A stretch of 25,091 bases of DNA from Opitutia bacterium (GTDB taxonomy: Bacteria > Verrucomicrobiota > Verrucomicrobiia > Opitutales > Coraliomargaritaceae), in NCBI GenBank assembly GCA_018663485.1, contig JABJQI010000202.1, positions 1-25,091 of the forward strand, given 5' to 3'. The translations under genes and the position numbers were made by a program. Shown in pieces: positions 1 through 7,208 of the stretch. The notes beneath the pieces are model-generated. The model saw nothing but the letters and a program-made list of their open reading frames with translations. It was not told where the DNA came from and searched no databases. The stretch's first letter is position 1; the number at the start of each line of letters is the position of its first letter.

Positions 1-615
1 GCCTTCATCAAAATGACGCCACGTGACCGGCAATTAATCTTCACCTCTGCGACCCAAAAAGGAGGTGCCTTCGGCATCGCGGAATCGATCGGCAAAGACT
101 TGCAATGGCGCGCCGTACGATCCTCGCAAGCGCAGCCACCTGCCATTGAGCACCGCTACGTCGAGACACGCTTTCATAACAAAGGCAGAGTTTTACAGCA
201 ACTTCTTCAGTTACTGGTGCCCGAACGGGCGATCGTATTCGTCCACCGCAACGTCAGCGCTGAAGAGCTTGGCGACGAACTTTCCCCGCAATATCCACAG
301 CTCGCGGTCATCCATGGTAACTTAAGTAAATTTGCGCGACAAAATGCACTCGACTGCTTCCGCAGCGGCGAAATCAAAGTGCTCATCGCTTCCGATGTCG
401 CCGCCAGAGGGTTGGACATCAAGGACGTCACACATATCTTCAATGTCGACCTGCCATCGAGCTCCGACGATTACATCCACCGCGTCGGTCGAACTGGCCG
501 GATGGGTGCCAGCGGCCACGCGCTCTCCCTCGCCAGCGAAGACGAAATGAAGTTGATCCGCCGCTACGAACGCGACCTCAATATCCGCATCGAACGGCTC
601 ACAGTCGATGATTAG
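1..615 (+). CDS. DEAD-box ATP-dependent RNA helicase, C-terminal part (5' end outside window)
   Basis: Open reading runs in from the left edge (first codons A-F-I-K) and stops at TAG 613-615. The visible part starts just before helicase motif III (FTSAT) and contains the whole second RecA-like domain. This includes the IVFVHRN segment (motif IV region), ASDVAARGLDI (motif V) and HRVGRTGR (motif VI, arginine fingers), followed by only a short tail ending RIERLTVDD. These motifs mark an SF2 DEAD-box RNA helicase, which unwinds short RNA duplexes using ATP in the cytoplasm. The Q motif, Walker A and DEAD box lie outside the window. There is no RNA-binding C-terminal extension of the DbpA or CsdA type, so it is a minimal RhlE-like form; the exact subfamily cannot be told from this fragment. 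Family assignment is very secure. Confidence 0.95.
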   Translation, partial: AFIKMTPRDRQLIFTSATQKGGAFGIAESIGKDLQWRAVRSSQAQPPAIEHRYVETRFHNKGRVLQQLLQLLVPERAIVFVHRNVSAEELGDELSPQYPQLAVIHGNLSKFARQNALDCFRSGEIKVLIASDVAARGLDIKDVTHIFNVDLPSSSDDYIHRVGRTGRMGASGHALSLASEDEMKLIRRYERDLNIRIERLTVDD

Positions 616-728
616 AAGCTAAAAAGTGACTCCTAATGTTGACCGAGTCAGCAAGGGGCATTGCTTCAAGCGAGATCTGACAGACCGTTTCAAAGCGCAC
701 CAACAATCAAGCTCCACCGCTCAGCCAA

Positions 729-1721
729 ATGACGACGACTCTACAACATGCTATGCTCGGCGCACTCGTGGCCGACGCAGTCGCCATGCCCGTGCATTGG
801 TATTACGACACACGCGGACTCGACCAAGACTATCCAGCACTGGACGGCTATGCCGCACCCAAGAATCCACACTCCGGCAGCATCCTCTGGCGGTCAAAAT
901 ATAAGCCGCGCAACCAACGCGGTGATATCCTCCACGACCAAGCCCAATACTGGGGCCAACGCGGCATTCACTATCATCAATTCCTCAAAGCTGGAGAAAA
1001 CACGATTAACTTTAAGTTGAGTGTAGAGTTGTTCCACTTGATCCGCGAAAATAGCAGCTACGACGCCAAGCAATGGCTGCAGCGCTACATCGATCGAATG
1101 CTCGAGCCTGGCTGGCATCACGACACTTACCTAGAAGAATATCACCGCGCATTTTTCGACAACTACGCACAAGGCAAAGCACCTTTAAATTGCGGGATTG
1201 ACGATCTACACATCGGCGGCCTGAGCCACGTGCCCGCGCTACTCGCGGCGCTCGAACACATACGCGTCACGGAGCTAGACGCACAAATCGCCACAGCGAC
1301 TGGGCACGTACAACTGACCCACCGCAACCAACACGTCGTACGTGCAACCGAAGCACTCTGCCGCATCCTTGCCGAGCTTCAGAATGGCAACGACCTGCGC
1401 GCCGCAATTGCCGAACACGGCCGCGCATGGGCGACTCCAAGTCAATTCGATACATGGTCTCTATTCGAAGATCGTGCAGTCATAGGCAAGCACTTAACCA
1501 TGGCGTGCTATTTACCAGAATCATTCACCGCGAGCCTCTATTTATGCTGGAAATACGCCGACAACTTCAGCGCAGGCGTCTTGGCAAATGCACACTGCGG
1601 CGGAGATAATTGCCATCGAGGTGTCGTCGTCGGTTCACTCTTAGCTGCAGCCAACGGAATTGACGCACATTGGCTAAAAGAGCTGCAGGCACTGCATGAT
1701 CTTAACCTGAGTCCTGCATAG
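729..1721 (+). CDS. ADP-ribosylglycohydrolase-family protein with altered metal-site motifs
   Basis: 330 aa. The N-terminus (GALVADAVAMPVHW, residues 11-24) matches the G-A-x-x-G-D-A-x-G-x-P-x-E opening of the ADP-ribosylglycohydrolase (ARH/DraG) fold. The C-terminal ANAHCGGDNCHRG (about 286-298) sits where the family has the N-x-x-G-G-D-T-D-[ST] magnesium loop. Typical members remove ADP-ribose from modified proteins. Here the usual T-D-D-T near the N-terminal third is replaced by G-E-N-T (about residues 89-92), and the second Asp of the C-terminal loop is replaced by Cys (C295). The classical two-magnesium centre is therefore not intact, and substrate and activity are uncertain. No signal peptide is visible, so it is probably cytoplasmic. 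It starts 113 nt after the helicase with no clear Shine-Dalgarno. Fold assignment is good; function is open. Confidence 0.8.
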   Translation: MTTTLQHAMLGALVADAVAMPVHWYYDTRGLDQDYPALDGYAAPKNPHSGSILWRSKYKPRNQRGDILHDQAQYWGQRGIHYHQFLKAGENTINFKLSVELFHLIRENSSYDAKQWLQRYIDRMLEPGWHHDTYLEEYHRAFFDNYAQGKAPLNCGIDDLHIGGLSHVPALLAALEHIRVTELDAQIATATGHVQLTHRNQHVVRATEALCRILAELQNGNDLRAAIAEHGRAWATPSQFDTWSLFEDRAVIGKHLTMACYLPESFTASLYLCWKYADNFSAGVLANAHCGGDNCHRGVVVGSLLAAANGIDAHWLKELQALHDLNLSPA

Positions 1722-1857
1722 CCACGGCCTAGCCTAAACTCGGTTGGCCAAGCAGGCCTTAGTCTGTCTTCGGTCGATTGCGATCTTGTGCCCCTTCCGG
1801 TGCCATGCCGCGGCACAGCGATTCGTGATCACTTGCTATTGTTAAGTTTAAAATAAA

Positions 1858-1874
1858 TTCAATTAACAATTGAA
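1858..1874. promoter_or_regulatory. Inverted repeat upstream of the TonB receptor gene
   Basis: A perfect 7-bp inverted repeat, TTCAATT-aac-AATTGAA, lies about 30 nt upstream of the receptor start in an AT-rich stretch. Its position fits an operator or the end of a promoter region. No regulator can be named and no clear -35/-10 pair was found, so this is only a candidate site. Confidence 0.3.
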
Positions 1875-1904
1875 ACCGAGCAACAAACACGTTTTGCATC
1901 ATGC

Positions 1905-3773
1905 ATGAACAGAAAATCATTCACTTCGTGCGCTTTATTAGCACTCGCACTTTCTAGCGCAGCCTTTGCACAACAGGCAGCAACCACCGAAGTCGAGGAC
2001 ACGAATAATTTCGCGCTCCCGACCTTGGTCATTCACGGACAAGAGGTCGCCAACCTGCGCCCAGTGACCACTTACGAGACACCCGTTTCGAATCTAGAAT
2101 TCAATCCGCGCATCGACTTTCAGTCGCGCAACATGGCGGAAGCGCAAGGCGACGTATCGATTCGCGGCGGCATTTTTGAAAACACCGGCTTTCGCGTCGG
2201 CAGCGCCACGCTCATCGATCCACAAACTGGACACTACTCCGCCGAGCTGCCCATTGCACCGGAAATGCTCACCACTCCAGACGTGCTGGTGGCCGGAGAC
2301 AACGCGCTCTACGGCTTCAACAGCACTGTCGGCACCATCAGCTACGGTTGGAGCCAAATCCAGGATGGCGGCAGCGCCACCCTCGGCGGCGGTGACCACG
2401 ACCTCAACTTCCAACGCCTGCACCACGCAGTGACTGGCACCTTCGCCAATGCCGAAGACTGGAGCTGGGGCGCTGAAATCGAGACCTCCCGCTCCGAGAG
2501 CGATGGCACCATTCAATACGGCGACCACGATTTCGACCGCACTACCGGACGCGTGCAGCTCGTCGGACCGAACTCACAAACCGATTTCTTCGCGGGTTAT
2601 CAAGAAAAGAAATTCGGCTGGCCGGGGATGTACACCGCGAACACAGCAAATAACGAAAGCGAGAATCTGAAAACACGGCTCTACTCAATCAACCACACAC
2701 AAAACTACGCCGAAGAGAGTCTGTGGGAATTGAGCGCCTATCATCGCCGCAATACCGATCATTTTGTTTTGAAGCGCGAAAACCCTTCATACTATCAAGC
2801 AAACCATGAAACCAAAGTAAGTGCGCTTGCTCTATCCGGCCGTCATGTGATTAACCAACAGTTTGCTTTAAGCCACTCCGCTCAGGTCGCAGCAGACGAA
2901 ATTGACTCGTCCTCACTCAAAGATACTTCCAGATCCTACGTAAAGGTCGCGCTACTCCCCGAATATCGCTATGACCTAAACGAATCAGAAAACCTGACTT
3001 TCCGCATAGGCGGCAGCTATGACGACACCAATCGCGATGACAACGAATTGTCTGCGATCGGCGACATCACTTGGAAGCGCGCACACACCAACGGCAACTC
3101 AGAGAGTCTCTATCTTTCCTACTCAGAAGGGAGCCAAGTGCCAGGCTACACTGCAAGCAGCGCAGTTCAAGGAGGCCCTTTTGCGAGTGACTCAAACCTC
3201 GACCGAGAAACCAGTCAAAACCTGGAATTAGGCACCCATATCGATCGTGGTTTTTGGAAGCTAGAAGGGGCAATCTTCTACCGCTGGGACAATGACTTGG
3301 TCGACTGGACATACTCTTTCAGTGACCCATATACTAGAGCCGCCAAAGCCGTCGACATCGAAACCTTTGGCGTCGAGCTGATCGCTTCCAAGCGATGGGA
3401 AACGATCGAAGCGATCGCCAGCTACACCTTCCTTGATAAAGACGAAGACTACGGCGACGACGCAATCGACGCTAGCTTCTACGCACTCAACTACGCCAAC
3501 CACCGCGTGACACTCGGTGCGATCTGGACTCCCTGCGAGGTCGTGCAAGTGCGCATCGACAACGAATGGCGCAGCCAGGAAGACAATGCACTACGCGGCA
3601 GCGACAACGAAGCGCTGTTCACGCATATTGGCGTCAGTGTCTTTCCTCCACAGGTCGATGGTCTTGAGCTCTTCGTTGCGGTCGACAACGCCTGGGACGA
3701 CGATTACGAAGAAGTGCCCGGCACACCAGGCCGCAGCGACCAAGTCTCGATCGGTGCAACTTACCGCTGGTAA
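1905..3773 (+). CDS. TonB-dependent outer-membrane receptor
   Basis: 622 aa. A signal peptide is clear (MNRK, hydrophobic core, cleavage likely after AFA at residue 22). A candidate TonB-box stretch follows (LPTLVIHG, about 38-45), then a plug domain containing DVSIRGGIFENTGFRVG (about 83-99), the family's usual R-G-G signature. From about residue 155 there are alternating amphipathic strands typical of a 22-strand barrel, and the protein ends GATYRW with a terminal aromatic residue as expected for outer-membrane barrels. Such receptors import large or scarce substrates (metal chelates, cobalamin, glycans) using TonB energy. Nothing in the sequence or neighbours fixes the substrate. It is at the short end for the family and has no CarboxypepD-like N-terminal extension. 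Start at 1905 is chosen for the signal peptide; no Shine-Dalgarno is seen. It is monocistronic, ended by the terminator at 3790-3824. Confidence 0.92.
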   Translation: MNRKSFTSCALLALALSSAAFAQQAATTEVEDTNNFALPTLVIHGQEVANLRPVTTYETPVSNLEFNPRIDFQSRNMAEAQGDVSIRGGIFENTGFRVGSATLIDPQTGHYSAELPIAPEMLTTPDVLVAGDNALYGFNSTVGTISYGWSQIQDGGSATLGGGDHDLNFQRLHHAVTGTFANAEDWSWGAEIETSRSESDGTIQYGDHDFDRTTGRVQLVGPNSQTDFFAGYQEKKFGWPGMYTANTANNESENLKTRLYSINHTQNYAEESLWELSAYHRRNTDHFVLKRENPSYYQANHETKVSALALSGRHVINQQFALSHSAQVAADEIDSSSLKDTSRSYVKVALLPEYRYDLNESENLTFRIGGSYDDTNRDDNELSAIGDITWKRAHTNGNSESLYLSYSEGSQVPGYTASSAVQGGPFASDSNLDRETSQNLELGTHIDRGFWKLEGAIFYRWDNDLVDWTYSFSDPYTRAAKAVDIETFGVELIASKRWETIEAIASYTFLDKDEDYGDDAIDASFYALNYANHRVTLGAIWTPCEVVQVRIDNEWRSQEDNALRGSDNEALFTHIGVSVFPPQVDGLELFVAVDNAWDDDYEEVPGTPGRSDQVSIGATYRW

Positions 3774-3789
3774 ATAATCTTCTCGAACC

Positions 3790-3824
3790 AGAGCCTTGCC
3801 ACACCGCGGCAAGGCTCTTTTTTT
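3790..3824 (+). terminator. Intrinsic terminator of the TonB receptor gene
   Basis: A perfect 11-bp stem (AGAGCCTTGCC / GGCAAGGCTCT) with a 7-nt loop is followed by a run of T. It starts 16 nt after the receptor stop codon, and stem plus U-tract is a classical rho-independent terminator. Confidence 0.95.
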
Positions 3825-3865
3825 ATCTCATGTTGAGGATCCGTTCATCCCACGAAACGACCCTC

Positions 3866-3911
3866 TCAGCTCTCTAGCAAAAGTCTAAGCTCTCTTCCCT
3901 CAAGTCTCCCC
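3866..3911. repeat. Degenerate period-7 TCA-rich repeat before the DMT transporter gene
   Basis: Pyrimidine-rich heptads on the + strand (CCTCTCA, GCTCTCT, GTCTAAG, CTCTCTT, CCCTCAA, GTCTCCC) run up to the start codon at 3913. The 12-mer CCCTCAAGTCTC at 3897-3908 recurs exactly at 22830-22841, where it also sits just upstream of a start codon (proA). This looks like a dispersed heptad repeat family. Confidence 0.5.
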
Positions 3912-3912
3912 A

Positions 3913-4800
3913 ATGATCTACCTCGCCATCGTCTCGCTCATTTGGGCCTTCTCCTTCGGCCTCATCGGCAGTGCCTTGGCGGGCGTGGATGCTTACTTCG
4001 TCGCGACGCTACGGCTCGGCTGCGCAACCTTACTATTCCTACCTTGGCTTCGGCCAAAGGCGATCGGCACGCAGGACAGCCTGCGACTCGTCGCTTACGG
4101 CGCGATCCAGTTCGGGCTGATGTATGTCTGCTACATTAAGGCTTTTAACTACATCCCCTCGCACCTCGTCGCGTTGTTTACCGTGCTGACGCCGGTCTAC
4201 GTCGTGCTGATTCATGACGCACGACAACGCCAATTTACGCCGCGCTACCTGCTCGCTGCCCTACTGTCGGTGTTCGGCGCCGCGATCATCAAAGCCAAAG
4301 GCACGCCTTCGGGTGATATCTGGATCGGCTTCGCACTGATGCAACTCGCGGGACTCGCGTTCGCCTATGGCCAAGTCGCCTACCGCGACTGGAAACGGCA
4401 GCATCCAGAAATTAACGATCACAACTGCTTCGCCTTCCTCACCATTGGCGGCACACTCTGCGCCGCGATTTTTTGCCTACTTTTCACCGACTGGGAAATG
4501 CTGGAAGTCAACGCCTCGCAATGGCAAGCGCTGCTCTACCTCGGCTGCATCGCCTCCGGCCTCGGCTTCTTTCTCTGGAATAAAGGTGCGGCCCGCAGCA
4601 ATCCCGGCACCCTCGCCGCATTTAATAACGCGGTCGTCCCCCTTGCCGTGCTCAGCTCTCTGTTTATCTTCGGTGAGATTGAAAACACCAGCACCGAGAC
4701 CCTCGTGCGCCTAGCCATTGGTGCAGCACTCATCGCAGGCGCTGTGATACTAGGGCAACGACGTCGGTCTGCCGGAGATGGCGCAGCAAAAGCAGCATGA
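3913..4800 (+). CDS. DMT-superfamily (EamA) inner-membrane transporter
   Basis: 295 aa, almost entirely hydrophobic, with about ten predicted membrane segments arranged as two EamA repeats (about residues 2-128 and 137-282). The opening IYLAIVSLIWAFSFGLIG and the second-repeat ending (SLFIFGEIE followed by a final helix) are typical of drug/metabolite transporters. Members export or import amino acids, amines, nucleotides or drugs; the substrate cannot be read from sequence. The first Met is taken because the first helix begins directly after it. There is no Shine-Dalgarno, and the upstream stretch is a period-7 pyrimidine repeat. It is convergent with the autotransporter gene and shares a terminator with it. 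Confidence 0.9.
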   Translation: MIYLAIVSLIWAFSFGLIGSALAGVDAYFVATLRLGCATLLFLPWLRPKAIGTQDSLRLVAYGAIQFGLMYVCYIKAFNYIPSHLVALFTVLTPVYVVLIHDARQRQFTPRYLLAALLSVFGAAIIKAKGTPSGDIWIGFALMQLAGLAFAYGQVAYRDWKRQHPEINDHNCFAFLTIGGTLCAAIFCLLFTDWEMLEVNASQWQALLYLGCIASGLGFFLWNKGAARSNPGTLAAFNNAVVPLAVLSSLFIFGEIENTSTETLVRLAIGAALIAGAVILGQRRRSAGDGAAKAA

Positions 4801-4825
4801 GCAAGGCACTCGACAAGGTCAGTCT

Positions 4826-4865
4826 AACAAAAAAATCCGGACGTATATTCGGCCCGGATTTTGTT
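4826..4865. terminator. Bidirectional intrinsic terminator between the DMT transporter and autotransporter genes
   Basis: A 9-bp stem, AAAATCCGG (4832-4840) / CCGGATTTT (4854-4862), is flanked by an A-run on the left and TTTTGTT on the right. Read on the minus strand it gives a stem followed by seven T, ending the autotransporter; on plus the U-tract is weaker but usable for the transporter gene. Confidence 0.88.
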
Positions 4866-4885
4866 AAGAGTGGTTTGCTTCTAGC

Positions 4886-6736
4886 TTAGAATCTGTAGGC
4901 AATGCTGAAATTAAGTGTGTTGGATGTGTAGTCCTCGTTAATCTCGGCAAAATACGCGACACCAACACTCAGTTGTGTGGAGATCTCGCCGCTGAGACTG
5001 GCACCTAAGCTGAGTGTATCAGCGGAAATGTCTTGATTGACATCCGTATTAAATGAAGCGCTTGCGCCATTCACCAAGCGAGCTTTGACGGTATTCTCAG
5101 TATCCATGAATTCATGTTGCCAACTTGCCTGCGCACCCCAGTGCCAAATAATGTCGTCGATTGCTACTACTGAATAGGCGACACGCACACCAAGATCACT
5201 TCGCAGACTGTCTAGGTCTTGATCGTCGACATCGAGGCCAAGAGAGCCAGCGCCTGATTCGCTGTAATCATCGACCCACAAGCGGTCGTAACGCAGGCTC
5301 GTGATGAGCCCTACGATCGTCGCGTCTCCAAGTTGATAATCATAACCGCCACCGATGACAGAATTGAGTTCATATCCTTTGGAATCACCCTTTGCCGTTT
5401 GGCTGATTGTTCCAGCGTTCACAGTGCGCTCAAAGTCGTATTCATTATAGCCACCACCGAGGTAAGCATTGACATACCAGCCACTGATTTTTTCCGATGA
5501 GCCGTCCTCGAAATAGGTGGTATAGACGCCGACTTTCAAACTGTCTGTATCGACCTGACCACCGTTATCATCCAACTCAGCATCTCCGGATGAATAGCCG
5601 AGCGTGACGCCTGCCACAAGCTGCTTGTTGATATAATAGTCCGCGCCCACGTTGATGCCTGTGGTTTGGAAATCGAAGCCGACCGACTCATTCGTGTCAT
5701 CGACATCTCCGGTTTGACCAGTGCCGATCGTATAAAGCCCCCACTCTTGCTCTTCACTTTGGGGAGCAAGGCCAGTGGGGCCAGTGGGCGCGATTCGCTG
5801 AGTGGAGACGCTGCTGTCTTGGTTACCATTACCATCTCTGAAATTAAGGTTCACTGAGTGGGTCGGAGTGCCTTGGCTACGACGGACCTGAACCAAGCGA
5901 TTCCAGATGTTCTGTGTCTGCGCCGAATTATGGGAAGCAAAGACCTGAGGAATCATACCCAAATAGCGCGGTGACATTTGATCAAGGGCACTTCGTACCT
6001 CGTCATCCGTCAGCTTAGTCAGTTCGCTGAAGAAATCGTTGAGGTCGGCTGAGTTCCCTCCGGCAACCACGAGCGGATCAAGCACCGCCGCCAGCGCTTG
6101 TTGGTTTTTTGTTTGTGCGACTTCCATTAGTTGGAGCACTGGAACGTAATTAAGTGTGATAGAGAAACCGGCAAATGAGCCAGTGTCAGTGAATTTGTTA
6201 TCTGAGATTTCGAGTAACCACTCTCCGTTAGGGTCGATCCCCGCAAAGCTGAGAAAATCAACCAGTGCGTCATTGGTTCCCGGCCCAGCGCCTGAGCCAA
6301 CTTCATTGCTTGGGGTTTGAGATGCAGGCGCATAGATTCCCGGAGCAAGGTTGCTGAGCGGTGCGACATCTTCAATTATTTGAAGAGCTCCAAATTCAAA
6401 GGTAAAATCTCCCGTGGTAAAATCACTCGAAGTTCCCAAAGAACCGCTACCAGGGCGATCAAAAAGTATTGCTGATTTACCCGTTGGCGTGTGAGTGATT
6501 GAGGCCCGCAAGTCGCCAGCATAATTATGATTCAAAGCGTGAATTGTGATCGAATCGAATGAATTAAGTATGGCTGGCGAACCAGTATCGATGTTCAGAC
6601 TAGCTGAAACCCCAGTTGAAAAATCATCAGTAATGACAACGACATCAGTAGCAGAATTAAAAACGGCCTGGCTAAGCAACACAGAGCATAAAAACGTTTG
6701 CAGGAAGGCAACGGATATAACTATTAAACATTTCAT
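4886..6736 (-). CDS. Autotransporter with N-terminal proprotein-convertase P-like domain
   Basis: 616 aa. Signal peptide at residues 1-24 (MKCLIVISVAFLQ..., cleavage near SQA). Residues about 28-200 resemble a P/Homo B (proprotein convertase) beta-sandwich: DLRASITHTPTGKSAILF (75-92), then GTNDALVDFLSFAG and NGEWLLEISDN (about 170-180) with TDTGSFAGFSITL closing. Residues about 200-290 form a helical linker. From about residue 330 repeated amphipathic strands ending NFSIAYRF match an autotransporter beta-barrel with terminal Phe. It would be secreted to the outer membrane and expose the P-like domain. No protease, lipase or other catalytic motif is visible, so the passenger role is unknown (adhesion or binding is inference). 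Transcription probably starts at or next to the ATG (see promoter at 6742-6771). Confidence 0.88.
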   Translation of the reverse strand: MKCLIVISVAFLQTFLCSVLLSQAVFNSATDVVVITDDFSTGVSASLNIDTGSPAILNSFDSITIHALNHNYAGDLRASITHTPTGKSAILFDRPGSGSLGTSSDFTTGDFTFEFGALQIIEDVAPLSNLAPGIYAPASQTPSNEVGSGAGPGTNDALVDFLSFAGIDPNGEWLLEISDNKFTDTGSFAGFSITLNYVPVLQLMEVAQTKNQQALAAVLDPLVVAGGNSADLNDFFSELTKLTDDEVRSALDQMSPRYLGMIPQVFASHNSAQTQNIWNRLVQVRRSQGTPTHSVNLNFRDGNGNQDSSVSTQRIAPTGPTGLAPQSEEQEWGLYTIGTGQTGDVDDTNESVGFDFQTTGINVGADYYINKQLVAGVTLGYSSGDAELDDNGGQVDTDSLKVGVYTTYFEDGSSEKISGWYVNAYLGGGYNEYDFERTVNAGTISQTAKGDSKGYELNSVIGGGYDYQLGDATIVGLITSLRYDRLWVDDYSESGAGSLGLDVDDQDLDSLRSDLGVRVAYSVVAIDDIIWHWGAQASWQHEFMDTENTVKARLVNGASASFNTDVNQDISADTLSLGASLSGEISTQLSVGVAYFAEINEDYTSNTLNFSIAYRF

Positions 6737-6741
6737 AACGT

Positions 6742-6771
6742 TATATATGAGAGCTATAAAAGCACTGTCAA
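6742..6771 (-). promoter_or_regulatory. Sigma-70-type promoter of the autotransporter gene, apparently leaderless
   Basis: On the minus strand a perfect TTGACA (-35, 6771-6766) is followed after 18 nt by TATATA (-10, 6747-6742). Only five bases separate the -10 from the ATG at 6736, so the usual start point falls on or beside the initiation codon. A leaderless message is therefore predicted. The promoter match is seen directly; the start point is inference. Confidence 0.7.
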
Positions 6772-7057
6772 TTAATTAATAACGTTTAATAAAATATACC
6801 AAAACCCGACTATTAGCTAATAACGCCAATTCATACCATTCCTACAAAACACTGCGCATAATGGAAACCTTTCCACAAGGTAAACGGACTATATTTATTA
6901 ATTCATGAAATTGCAGGGCTGACGAGTATCACCGACACGCTAATGATTGAAAAAAGCAGGTGATAGACCTCCGAATTCATCAGTAATGAAACCCAAGCTT
7001 TCAGATGCTCATGGCGATCGGAATGCAACCAAAGAGCTGAATTAATCATATACATAA

Positions 7058-7071
7058 TAAGCTATAGCTTA
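7058..7071. promoter_or_regulatory. 14-bp perfect palindrome, possible operator
   Basis: TAAGCTATAGCTTA is a perfect palindrome about 140 nt upstream of the YHYH-sulfatase start, in the divergent control region. Its symmetry fits a site for a dimeric regulator. No family can be assigned. Confidence 0.3.
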
Positions 7072-7185
7072 GCACTCAAAAGCGCCGATCGACACTTAGC
7101 TCGGTTGAAATCGGCAGTGAACTAACAGCTCTTAAGGACAATTTGCGCGAATACACTAAATCTTTGAAACTTATCTGAAATTTAG

Positions 7186-7203
7186 GAGATATACAGATAT
7201 CTC
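7186..7203 (+). promoter_or_regulatory. Inverted repeat at the translation start of the YHYH-sulfatase gene
   Basis: GAGATAT-acag-ATATCTC (7-bp arms) ends 5 nt before the ATG at 7209. The left arm overlaps AGGAGA (7184-7189), the only Shine-Dalgarno-like string near a start in this window. That string is about 19 nt from the ATG, too far unless the hairpin folds and brings it close. It could be an operator or an RNA hairpin affecting initiation. Confidence 0.35.
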
Positions 7204-7208
7204 TTAAT

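Larger units (their letters stand above)
6737..7208. other. 472-bp AT-rich divergent intergenic region
   Basis: It separates the autotransporter (-) from the YHYH-sulfatase gene (+). It holds the autotransporter promoter at its left end, a 14-bp perfect palindrome at 7058-7071, and a 7-bp inverted repeat at 7186-7203 just before the sulfatase start. No convincing protein-coding frame or RNA gene was recognised; short frames here have no family features. Confidence 0.7.

Noticed and set aside
1800..1816. GTGCC/GGCAC hairpin as terminator of the ADP-ribosylglycohydrolase-like gene
   Set aside because: The stem is only 5 bp, with no T-run on either side.
2094..2528. 144-aa minus-strand frame inside the TonB receptor
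   Set aside because: It is a complementary-frame shadow of a high-GC coding region with no family features.
1905..3773. TonB receptor as a methanobactin-type (MbnT) partner of the MbnP-MbnH fusion
   Set aside because: It is separated by a terminator, a transporter and a divergent autotransporter, and no sequence feature points to copper chelates.
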